Source: Candidatus Moraniibacteriota bacterium
Lineage (GTDB): Bacteria; Patescibacteriota; Minisyncoccia; Moranbacterales; UBA2206
Assembly (NCBI GenBank): GCA_023261605.1
Contig: JAHFOP010000005.1
Location: forward strand, 28,165-33,973
Direction: 5' to 3'
DNA: 5,809 bases
The translations under genes were made by a program, and so were the position numbers. The notes beneath the pieces were generated by a model. That model worked only from the letters and a program-made list of their open reading frames with translations. It did not search any database and was not told where the DNA came from. Below, piece after piece: positions 1-5,495 of the stretch (within the stretch, counting starts at the first letter, position 1; every line of letters begins with the position of its first letter).

Positions 1-330
1 CAAAGAATGATTTTGCACTAAACTGATGGCAGCTGAAGAAAGCGAACCCTGATCGCGTCCGGTGAAAATTGTTGGTACGGTGAAATAGGAAAAGACAAGA
101 ATTATCAAAAAAGAAAATGCCAAAACCAGTGAAAAATCCCAGCTGAATCGGGATTTCTTTTGCCATTTTAAAATCCCATATGAAAAAGATAACAATAGGA
201 CTAATGCGAGAATTATAATGAGCCAGCGGTGGAACAGTCCTAGAATGGCCAAGAAAAAAGCCAGCCAACCAATAAGAGTTAGGCTAAACCCAAAAAAAGA
301 AAAGGGCGTGATATTGTCGATTTTTTTCAT
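1..330 (-). CDS. N-terminal part of a polytopic membrane protein, probably a GT39/ArnT-type glycosyltransferase (truncated by window edge)
   Basis: Reading the minus strand from ATG 330-328 gives 110 uninterrupted codons to the window edge, so only the N-terminus is visible. The protein begins MKKIDNITPF. It has three hydrophobic stretches at about residues 11-31, 35-52 and 68-88, with a basic loop (KWQKKSR) between the second and third. Just after the third stretch comes FTGRDQGSLSSAAISLVQN. An acidic residue in the first large outer loop, followed by an amphipathic helix, is the usual arrangement in PMT/ArnT-like GT39 enzymes, which move sugars from lipid carriers to acceptors outside the membrane. 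The family assignment is inference from a fragment. In-frame ATGs also lie at 375, 357, 348 and 339. The 375 and 357 starts fall inside the predicted promoter, so 330 or 339 is preferred; no clear Shine-Dalgarno sequence decides. It diverges from the DUF4012 gene. Confidence 0.75.
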   Translation of the reverse strand, partial: MKKIDNITPFSFFGFSLTLIGWLAFFLAILGLFHRWLIIILALVLLLSFSYGILKWQKKSRFSWDFSLVLAFSFLIILVFSYFTVPTIFTGRDQGSLSSAAISLVQNHSL

Positions 331-344
331 AATATTCATATGCT

Positions 345-362
345 TCATTATAATCATTATAA
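345..362. repeat. Perfect tandem 9-bp repeat duplicating a -10 box
   Basis: Plus-strand tcattataa occurs twice with no gap, at 345-353 and 354-362. Read on the minus strand, each copy contains TATAAT. The repeat lies between the predicted start codon and the promoter core of the minus-strand gene, so copy number would change the number of -10 boxes. Confidence 0.7.
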
Positions 363-375
363 CTTTAAAAGTCAT
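347..375 (-). promoter_or_regulatory. Possible second, staggered promoter for the same minus-strand gene
   Basis: A second perfect TATAAT lies on the minus strand at 352-347, exactly 9 bp downstream of the first. At a 17-bp spacing it has ATGACT (375-370, 4 of 6 to TTGACA). A start near 340-341 would leave only about 10 nt before ATG 330 and would make ATG 339 almost leaderless. It may be a weaker alternative start or merely a by-product of the 9-bp repeat. Confidence 0.3.
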
Positions 376-384
376 CTTTGCCAA
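356..384 (-). promoter_or_regulatory. Sigma70-type promoter for the minus-strand membrane protein gene
   Basis: On the minus strand TTGGCA (384-379, 5 of 6 to consensus) is followed by a 17-bp spacer and a perfect TATAAT (361-356). Transcription would start near 349, giving a leader of about 19 nt before ATG 330. Its -35 box occupies the same base pairs as the -35 box of the opposite promoter at 378-406. This is seen in the sequence; activity is inferred. Confidence 0.6.
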
Positions 385-406
385 TAATCAATTTTTAATC
401 TAAGAT
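378..406 (+). promoter_or_regulatory. Sigma70-type promoter for the DUF4012 gene
   Basis: TTGCCA (378-383, 5 of 6 to consensus) is followed by a 17-bp spacer and TAAGAT (401-406, 4 of 6). Transcription would start near 412, leaving a leader of about 23 nt before ATG 436. The -10 box is the weaker part of this assignment. Alternative TATAAT/TATAAC boxes at 349 and 358, with TTCATA upstream, would give longer leaders. Confidence 0.5.
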
Positions 407-435
407 AGAAAGGTGTGCAAGTGTAAAAATACCTC

Positions 436-1860
436 ATGTATATAATTAAAATAAAAAATAGTATACTGGTCTTGTTTAAAAATTGGACCAAGAAAAAAAC
501 CATAATTACAGCAGCTATTTTGATTCTTGGAGGCGGAGGATTTTTTCTATTCAAGATGGCCTCTTCTAATAAGGTTAGCATTGGCATCGGATCACTAGCG
601 GCGCTTAACAAGATTTCCAACTTTTTGCCGATTCCGGCCGATGAAAAAAAGGAATTGGAGGTGATGAATACCTTGGTGCAAAATTTCACTCAAAATGACG
701 GGACTACCAGAACTTTCATGGTTATGTTGCAAAACGATATGGAACTTCGTCCCGGTGGCGGTTTTTTGGGTCAATACGCCATCATCAAAGTGAATAACGG
801 CAAGGTAGTGTCGACTTTTGTGGAAGATGCTAATTTGCTTGATCAAAGAATAACGACCAAAGTGGCTCCGCCCTATCCGATCAAGCGGATGCTTGGGCTC
901 AAAACTTGGAAATTCCGCGATTCTAATTTTTCACCGGATTTTCCTACTAATGTGGCTAAGGCGGAATATTTCTACCGTTTGTCCGGTCGCGTGGCCAACT
1001 TTGATGGGGTCATTGCCGTCAACACCGATGTGTTTAATGATATTTTAAGCTTAACAGGCCCGATTAGTGTGCCGGGGTATAATGTGACTTTTGCCGCTCC
1101 GGACGGTGCCTTAAAACTGGAAGAATATGTGGAGAAATATTATCTGGACAATCCAGGCGTGGACACACAAAACCGTAAAAATATTATGAAAGATTTAGCG
1201 CCAATCATTATTGGTAAACTTTTCAGTCTAGGTAATATCTCCAAATTGGCTGATCTAGCGCATAAAGAGTTTCAAAATCGCAACATTATGGTGAACTTCA
1301 ATGACACTGCGCTCCAATCGTCAATTGAAGGCGTGCATTGGGACGGTGAAGTTACGAAAGATTGGGCTTCTGATTATCTGATGATGAACGACGCCAACAT
1401 GGGCGCGCTAAAGACTGATTATTATATGAAACGGACAGTCGAATACAATGTTGATCTGACGACGGATCGTCCGACAGTTACGCTCAATATCAAATATGCC
1501 AATACGGCTCCAGCTGGGAATTGGCGCACTAGCGACTATCACGCCTATTTGCGGATCTACGTGCCACTCGGTTCGACGTTTGTGAGCAGTCATATGGTGA
1601 GCAAAATTAGCGACGCGGATGAATTTAATAAAACCTATTTCGGTTTCAAGTGTGATGTGCTTATCGGCGGAGAAACAGATGCCACAATCGTCTATCAGCT
1701 GCCGGAAGGTTTCAATAAGGATGATTATCGTTTGCTTATTCAGAAACAATCTGGAGTGGAAGACGTGCCTATTACGGTCAATTTGAAAACTAAAGATGGC
1801 CAGACATACAAACAAACACAGACTTTGAATAATGATTTGAAATTCGAATTTAAAAAATAA
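436..1860 (+). CDS. DUF4012 domain protein, membrane-anchored, extracytoplasmic
   Basis: This 474-residue protein has a short basic N-terminus (KNWTKKK, 15-21) and one membrane anchor at about residues 22-41, which predicts an extracytoplasmic body. The DUF4012 core runs from about residue 93 to 215. Its hallmarks are MVMLQNDMELRPGGGFLGQY (96-114), a W-x-F-RDSNFSPDFP block (158-170) and the FDGVIAVNTDVFNDILSLTGPI segment (189-210, quoted in parts: FDGVIAVNTD, then LTGPI). The C-terminal part (about 328-474) is rich in alternating beta-strand patterns and probably forms a separate beta domain. The family has no established biochemical function; a cell-envelope role is inferred. Many members are longer, with more sequence between anchor and core, so this is a compact form. 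ATG 436 is the first start after an in-frame TAA at 424, and it keeps the anchor. No Shine-Dalgarno sequence is close; AAGGTG sits more than 20 nt upstream. The gene is monocistronic, ending in TAA before a terminator. Confidence 0.9.
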   Translation: MYIIKIKNSILVLFKNWTKKKTIITAAILILGGGGFFLFKMASSNKVSIGIGSLAALNKISNFLPIPADEKKELEVMNTLVQNFTQNDGTTRTFMVMLQNDMELRPGGGFLGQYAIIKVNNGKVVSTFVEDANLLDQRITTKVAPPYPIKRMLGLKTWKFRDSNFSPDFPTNVAKAEYFYRLSGRVANFDGVIAVNTDVFNDILSLTGPISVPGYNVTFAAPDGALKLEEYVEKYYLDNPGVDTQNRKNIMKDLAPIIIGKLFSLGNISKLADLAHKEFQNRNIMVNFNDTALQSSIEGVHWDGEVTKDWASDYLMMNDANMGALKTDYYMKRTVEYNVDLTTDRPTVTLNIKYANTAPAGNWRTSDYHAYLRIYVPLGSTFVSSHMVSKISDADEFNKTYFGFKCDVLIGGETDATIVYQLPEGFNKDDYRLLIQKQSGVEDVPITVNLKTKDGQTYKQTQTLNNDLKFEFKK

Positions 1861-1882
1861 TAAAGTTAGGGCTTACACATTT

Positions 1883-1922
1883 AAAAAAAATCACCCCCGC
1901 TTTGACGGGAGTGATTTTTTTT
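1883..1922. terminator. Bidirectional intrinsic terminator between convergent genes
   Basis: Eight A residues (1883-1890) run into ATCAC, then CCCG, a 6-nt loop, CGGG, GTGAT and eight T residues (1915-1922). The stem 1890-1899 pairs with 1906-1915 with one C-A mismatch, and the A and T tracts extend it. A T tract follows the hairpin on both strands, so one element can serve the DUF4012 gene (ends 1860) and the minus-strand gene ending at 1937. Confidence 0.9.
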
Positions 1923-1936
1923 AAAAAAGTGATTTC

Positions 1937-2485
1937 CTAGTAAGCGGAAGGAGTTGCAGCTGGTGCAGGCATATTTTTTACAGGTGCAGGCATCGTTGTT
2001 GTTGGGGCAGTTTTTGCTACAGGCGCGGTAGTGGAAGGAGTGCTTGCAGCGTTGTCAGTAGCAGGCGCTTTTGGTGAATTTTTGGAAGGGCGCATGTTGG
2101 TCGGGATAAAAACTCCATTAGCATCGTTTTCTCCGGTAATCACTAGAAGTTCTCCAACAAAAATGTCGGCGGCGCTGCCCAAGCCGTCTGCTCCAAAGGT
2201 CATACTGGTTGAATAGGGGATGTTTTTGCTGCTACCATCTGTCATTTTGAGCGTGACGCTCTTGTCATCACTGGCGGTCACTGTGCCTTTCACTGAATTT
2301 TCAGCCACTTTTTTGCTGGCTGATTTATTGACAAGCAGACCTAACGCACTCAATTTATGTTTTTCATATTTAGCTCCGGCATAAAAAACTACCGCCGCTC
2401 CAATGATTAGGATAGCCACAATGGCCAGCGTCTTTTTTTCATAGCCGACAATTTTACCTTCGAGGTTTATGATCTTTTGATCCAT
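1937..2485 (-). CDS. Membrane-anchored DUF5666-like beta-domain protein with a Pro/Ala/Thr-rich tail
   Basis: This 182-residue protein has a short charged N-terminus, one hydrophobic segment at about residues 19-37 and a charged flank (KYEKHK, 39-44). Residues about 64-132 form a small beta-rich module: VKGTVTASDDKSVTLKMTDG (65-84), then IFVGELLVITGENDANG (108-124). The pattern of G-T-V followed by alternating strands, then D-x-x-V-G-E-x-x-x-x-x-G, is that of DUF5666/OB-like modules often found in Patescibacteria. The last 50 residues are low complexity, rich in P, A, T and S, with repeated MPAP, and look like a surface-exposed stalk or linker. There is no cysteine and no catalytic motif I recognise. 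No function can be assigned; an envelope-associated binding or structural role is a guess. ATG 2485 is preceded by A-rich sequence without a Shine-Dalgarno signal. It diverges from the epimerase gene and stands alone. Confidence 0.85.
   Translation of the reverse strand: MDQKIINLEGKIVGYEKKTLAIVAILIIGAAVVFYAGAKYEKHKLSALGLLVNKSASKKVAENSVKGTVTASDDKSVTLKMTDGSSKNIPYSTSMTFGADGLGSAADIFVGELLVITGENDANGVFIPTNMRPSKNSPKAPATDNAASTPSTTAPVAKTAPTTTMPAPVKNMPAPAATPSAY
1962..1993. repeat. Short direct repeat encoding MPAP units
   Basis: The 11-mer ggtgcaggcat occurs at 1962-1972 and 1983-1993, 21 nt apart and in phase with the minus-strand reading frame. Each copy encodes Met-Pro-Ala-Pro in the low-complexity tail. 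It looks like local in-frame duplication and not a regulatory element. Confidence 0.6.
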
Positions 2486-2523
2486 ATTTTTTTGTCATTT
2501 AATTAAATTACTTTACTCTCATA

Positions 2524-2552
2524 ATTATATTCCACGCTCTTTTTTTTAGCAA
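2524..2552 (-). promoter_or_regulatory. Sigma70-type promoter for the DUF5666-like gene
   Basis: On the minus strand TTGCTA (2552-2547, 4 of 6 to consensus) is followed by a 17-bp spacer and a perfect TATAAT (2529-2524). An A at 2517 is the likely start, giving a leader of about 32 nt. It lies back to back with the epimerase promoter. Confidence 0.6.
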
Positions 2553-2560
2553 GGGCGCTT

Positions 2561-2589
2561 TTGACACTCTTTTGTTATGCTAGTAGAAT
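2561..2589 (+). promoter_or_regulatory. Near-consensus sigma70 promoter for the epimerase-metK operon
   Basis: A perfect TTGACA (2561-2566) is followed by exactly 17 bp and TAGAAT (2584-2589, 5 of 6). Transcription would start near 2595-2596, giving an A/T-rich leader of about 54 nt. This is the strongest promoter by sequence in the window, fitting an operon that contains the housekeeping gene metK. Confidence 0.75.
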
Positions 2590-2649
2590 TGGTTAGTAGG
2601 GTTAAATTGATATAAATAATTAAATAGCTAATAGCTAAAGACTAAAAAT

Positions 2650-3603
2650 ATGAAAGTATTCATTACTGGTGGAGCGGGGTTTATTGGCTCGGCCTGCGCC
2701 AAAAAACTCATGGATCGCGGGGATCAAGTGGTCATGATTGACAACTTCAATGATTATTATGATCCAAGCTTGAAAGAAGCGCGCATCAAAAAGTTTCTCC
2801 ATGGCTATAAATTTAAGCTCTATCGCGGCGACATTCGTGATGAAAAATTAATCGAAAGGATTTTCAAAAAAGAGAAGATTGACAAAGTCATTCATCTGGC
2901 GGCTATGGCCGGCGTGAGAAATTCCTTGCTCAACCCGAAATTGTATCTAGATGTGAATGTGATGGGCAGTTTGAATCTGCTCGAAGCGGCGGTCAAATAT
3001 AAGATTAAGAATTTTGTTTTCGCGTCTTCTTCTTCGGTTTATGGCAACAACAAAAAAACTCCGTTCTCGGAAACTGATAATGTGGATACGCAAATTTCAC
3101 CTTATGCCGCTTCTAAGAAAGCGGATGAACTGCTGGCGCATGTCTATCATCACATTTATGGTTTAAACATTACGGCGTTGCGTTTCTTCACTGTCTACGG
3201 ACCATGGGGACGGCCGGACATGGCGCTTTGCCTTTTCACGGATGCTATTACGCACGACAGACCGATTAATGTTTTCAATCGTGGCAAAATGAGTCGCAAC
3301 TTCTCCTACATTGATGACATTGTTTCCGGCACACTTACTGTCCTGGATAAATGTACGGGTTATGGCGTGATGAACATTGGTGGCGACAAAGAAGAAACTC
3401 TGATGCGTTACATCGAAGTTTTGGAAGAGAATATGGGGAAAAAAGCGAAAAAGAAAATGCTACCAATGCAACCGGGTGACGTGCCAACCACTGTGGCCGA
3501 CATTAAAAAACTCAGAAAACTCGGCTGGGCGCCTTCTACTCGCATTGAAAAAGGTATCAAAAATTGGGTGGCATGGTATAATGAATATTATACGCAACAA
3601 TAA
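2650..3603 (+). CDS. NAD-dependent nucleotide-sugar epimerase, UDP-glucuronate 4-epimerase-like
   Basis: This 317-residue extended short-chain dehydrogenase probably inverts C4 of a UDP-sugar, most likely UDP-glucuronate to UDP-galacturonate, in the cytoplasm for surface polysaccharide synthesis. The Rossmann motif GGAGFIGS is at 7-14, with D31 positioned to bind the NAD ribose. DNFNDYYDPSLKEAR (31-45) is a signature of the UDP-glucuronate 4-epimerase branch. LAAMAGVR is at 83-90, ASSSSVYG at 125-132 supplies the catalytic Ser/Thr position, and Y152-x-x-x-K156 is the catalytic pair. TVYGPWGRPDMAL (181-193) and NFSYIDDIVSG (217-227) are branch-typical substrate-side motifs, as is MQPGDVP near 273-279. 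It is somewhat shorter than the usual 330-350 residues because the loop before NIGG (242-245) is reduced. Exact substrate is not certain; another UDP- or GDP-sugar is possible. It is the first gene of the operon, with metK starting 25 nt downstream. No Shine-Dalgarno sequence precedes ATG 2650. Confidence 0.92.
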   Translation: MKVFITGGAGFIGSACAKKLMDRGDQVVMIDNFNDYYDPSLKEARIKKFLHGYKFKLYRGDIRDEKLIERIFKKEKIDKVIHLAAMAGVRNSLLNPKLYLDVNVMGSLNLLEAAVKYKIKNFVFASSSSVYGNNKKTPFSETDNVDTQISPYAASKKADELLAHVYHHIYGLNITALRFFTVYGPWGRPDMALCLFTDAITHDRPINVFNRGKMSRNFSYIDDIVSGTLTVLDKCTGYGVMNIGGDKEETLMRYIEVLEENMGKKAKKKMLPMQPGDVPTTVADIKKLRKLGWAPSTRIEKGIKNWVAWYNEYYTQQ

Positions 3604-3628
3604 AAAAATAATTAACTCAATCAAAAAA

Positions 3629-4801
3629 ATGAAAAAAGATATCAGACTCATCACTTCAGAGTCGGTGACTGAGGGTCACCCGGACAAAGTTTGTGATCAG
3701 ATTTCCGACGGAATTTATGACGAAATGTTGAGACAAGATCCTGACAGTCATGCCGGAATTGAAACTTTTTGCACCACAGGCTTGGTTATCGTGGGCGGTG
3801 AAGCTCGCACCAAGGCTTATGTTGACATTGAAACCGTTGTGAGGAAAGTTTTGCGCGATATCGGTTATGACAAGCAAGAATATGGTTTTTGCGCGGATGA
3901 CGTGGGTGTAATGGTCACTTTGCACGAACAAAGCCCTGATATCGCTCAGGGAGTGGATGAAGGCCAAGGTGAATTCAAAGAAATGGGTGCCGGAGATCAA
4001 GGCCTGATGATTGGCTATGCCACGGATGAGACGCCTGAATTTATGCCATTGCCTATAGTGCTGGCGCATAAATTGACAAAAAGATTGGCGCAAGTGAGAA
4101 AAAATAAAACTTTGCCCTATCTCCGACCGGATGGCAAAAGCCAAGTCACGATTGAATATGTGGATGGGAAAGCCCATCGCTTAGAAACGGTGGTTGTGGC
4201 GGCGCACCACTCAAAAGATGTCAGCACAAAAAAACTGAGACAAGATATTTTGAACAAAGTGATCGAGCCCGTCGCCGGTCGTTTGTTTGATGCCAAAACA
4301 AAAGTGTTCATCAATGCTACGGGCAAATTTATCCTAGGCGGTCCACCAGCCGATGCCGGACTCACTGGCCGAAAAATCATTGTGGACACTTATGGCGGAG
4401 CCGCGCCGCATGGTGGTGGAGCTTTTTCCGGTAAGTGTGCTTCCAAAGTTGATCGCTCGGGTGCTTACATGGCCAGATATGTGGCCAAGAACGTTGTGGC
4501 GGCCGGGCTGGCCAGTCGTTGTTTGGTTCAAGTGGCTTATGCTATCGGTGTGGCCGCGCCCGTAGGAGTGTACATTGATACTTATGGCACTAGTAAAATA
4601 TCCGAAACAAAAATATTGGAATTGATTAAAAAGAATTTTGATTTTCGTCCCAAGCAGATCATTGATCATTTGCGTTTGAAGCGGCCTATTTATCAAAAAA
4701 CGGCCGCCTACGGGCATTTTGGTCGGGCAGACAAGGATTTCACTTGGGAAAAGACTGACAAGGCATCTCAATTGAAAAAAGAAGCTCAAAAACTAGCTTA
4801 G
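3629..4801 (+). CDS. metK: S-adenosylmethionine synthetase (methionine adenosyltransferase)
   Basis: MetK makes S-adenosylmethionine from methionine and ATP in the cytoplasm, releasing phosphate and pyrophosphate; it normally works as a dimer or tetramer. The 390 residues match the usual length and span all three domains. GHPDK (16-20) gives H17, D19 and K20 of the ATP site. GAGDQGLMIGYAT (120-132) holds D123. GGPPADAGLTGRK (237-249) holds D242 and K249. HGGGAFSGK (261-269) plus SKVDRS (272-277) give K269, K273 and D275 of the phosphate site. YGHFGR (361-366) is the conserved C-terminal motif. C270-A271 replaces the usual D-P or D-A after SGK, and A241 replaces the usual G; the catalytic residues themselves are present. 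The frame is open upstream to 3476, but those 51 codons overlap the epimerase and lack family similarity, so ATG 3629 is chosen. It is 25 nt after the epimerase stop, without a Shine-Dalgarno sequence, and ends in TAG before a strong terminator. Confidence 0.97.
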   Translation: MKKDIRLITSESVTEGHPDKVCDQISDGIYDEMLRQDPDSHAGIETFCTTGLVIVGGEARTKAYVDIETVVRKVLRDIGYDKQEYGFCADDVGVMVTLHEQSPDIAQGVDEGQGEFKEMGAGDQGLMIGYATDETPEFMPLPIVLAHKLTKRLAQVRKNKTLPYLRPDGKSQVTIEYVDGKAHRLETVVVAAHHSKDVSTKKLRQDILNKVIEPVAGRLFDAKTKVFINATGKFILGGPPADAGLTGRKIIVDTYGGAAPHGGGAFSGKCASKVDRSGAYMARYVAKNVVAAGLASRCLVQVAYAIGVAAPVGVYIDTYGTSKISETKILELIKKNFDFRPKQIIDHLRLKRPIYQKTAAYGHFGRADKDFTWEKTDKASQLKKEAQKLA

Positions 4802-4806
4802 GAAAA

Positions 4807-4850
4807 AAACAAAAACAGGCGGGAAAAGCAATCTCCGCCTGTTTTTGTTT
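4807..4850. terminator. Bidirectional intrinsic terminator after metK
   Basis: A perfect 16-bp stem pairs 4807-4822 with 4835-4850 around a 12-nt loop. The core is CAGGCGG with CCGCCTG. It is flanked by A-rich sequence on the left and T-rich sequence on the right, so a T tract follows the GC core on either strand. It ends metK (stop at 4801) and lies 4 nt beyond the stop codon of the minus-strand gene at 4854. Confidence 0.92.
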
Positions 4851-4853
4851 AAG

Positions 4854-5492
4854 CTAAATCACAATCAAGATCGCCACTAGGATGACGGAAAGAAAAATGA
4901 ATCCAAGGATAATAAACCACAAAAAATAATTTTTCAAAAACCATGGTTTGTATTGAGAGAGGCGTGACTCAAGTTCATGTAAATTTTGCCAGATATTTTG
5001 GTTTTGATAAACCGGCCGGATGGAAAGCGGCTGAGCCGGATCAGTGCCTGAGGTAAAAAACTGGATAGCTTTGGCGCTGGCTTTAACTGGTTTGAAAGTG
5101 GCGACGAGACAAAAAGTTTTGTTTTTGGACGTGGCAACTTTTTCAAAATTGAATTCATACAAGTTGTCCGAAGCCAGAAACGAGCTTCTCAATTCTCCTT
5201 TTTGCAAAGAGTGCTGGCAAGTTTCGTCGGCTAGCTCCATTTCAACCTTATCTTTATTTTCAAAAGCAATACCCGGTGTGCGCAGTAGAAACTCGACCTT
5301 CGTGAGGCCGTCGCGCGCAGCCACGAATTTTTGTGTCAAAGAATTTTCCGGTTGCAATTTGACCAAGGCGCCTTTTTGCAGACTGATGCTTGCATCTGGG
5401 AAAGACAATTCTGTTACGAATCGCCAAAAAATGGCAATAAGTAGAAGACTGAAAATGACGAGAAATATGTTTTTAGTGGAAAGTTTTTTCAT
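4854..5492 (-). CDS. Small extracytoplasmic protein with two membrane anchors, beta-sandwich-like core
   Basis: This 212-residue protein has a basic N-terminus, a hydrophobic segment at about 9-23, a polar region at about 25-185, and a second hydrophobic segment at about 187-212 that ends the chain. The polar region should therefore face outward. Its core has the pattern SLTQKFVAARDGLTKVEFLL (51-70), then an acidic strand VEMELAD (83-89), SDNLYEFNFEKVATSKNKTF (108-127) and CLVATF (128-133). I associate this pattern (L-x-Q-x-F-x-A-x-x-D-G-L, later Y-x-F-x-F) with jelly-roll-like extracytoplasmic domains in large membrane proteins, but I cannot name a Pfam family with certainty. C92 and C128 could form a disulfide. 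ATG 5492 lies 3 nt after the stop of the upstream gene, so the two are very probably co-transcribed and translationally coupled. The stop lies beside the 4807-4850 terminator. Confidence 0.8.
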   Translation of the reverse strand: MKKLSTKNIFLVIFSLLLIAIFWRFVTELSFPDASISLQKGALVKLQPENSLTQKFVAARDGLTKVEFLLRTPGIAFENKDKVEMELADETCQHSLQKGELRSSFLASDNLYEFNFEKVATSKNKTFCLVATFKPVKASAKAIQFFTSGTDPAQPLSIRPVYQNQNIWQNLHELESRLSQYKPWFLKNYFLWFIILGFIFLSVILVAILIVI

Positions 5493-5495
5493 AAA

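Noticed and set aside
218..403. Plus-strand 61-codon open frame at the left end
   Set aside because: It lies antisense to the N-terminal membrane protein gene, which is open for 110 codons with family-like features. The plus frame only mirrors hydrophobic codons and runs through the promoter region.
409..435. A small hairpin (AGGTGT with ATACCT) just before the DUF4012 start codon as a riboswitch or attenuator
   Set aside because: The stem is only 6 bp with a G-T wobble and no terminator or conserved aptamer features. It is within chance expectation.
2486..2649. Small RNA or riboswitch in the divergent intergenic region
   Set aside because: The 164 bp are accounted for by two promoters and short A/T-rich leaders; I see no strong stem or terminator hairpin.
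3476..3628. A 51-residue N-terminal extension of MetK
   Set aside because: It overlaps the 3' end of the epimerase in another frame, has no MetK similarity, and the family's N-terminus fits MKKDIRLITSESV at 3629.
3656..4789. Long antisense open frames opposite metK
   Set aside because: They are shadows of a strongly conserved gene, with atypical composition and no recognisable domain.
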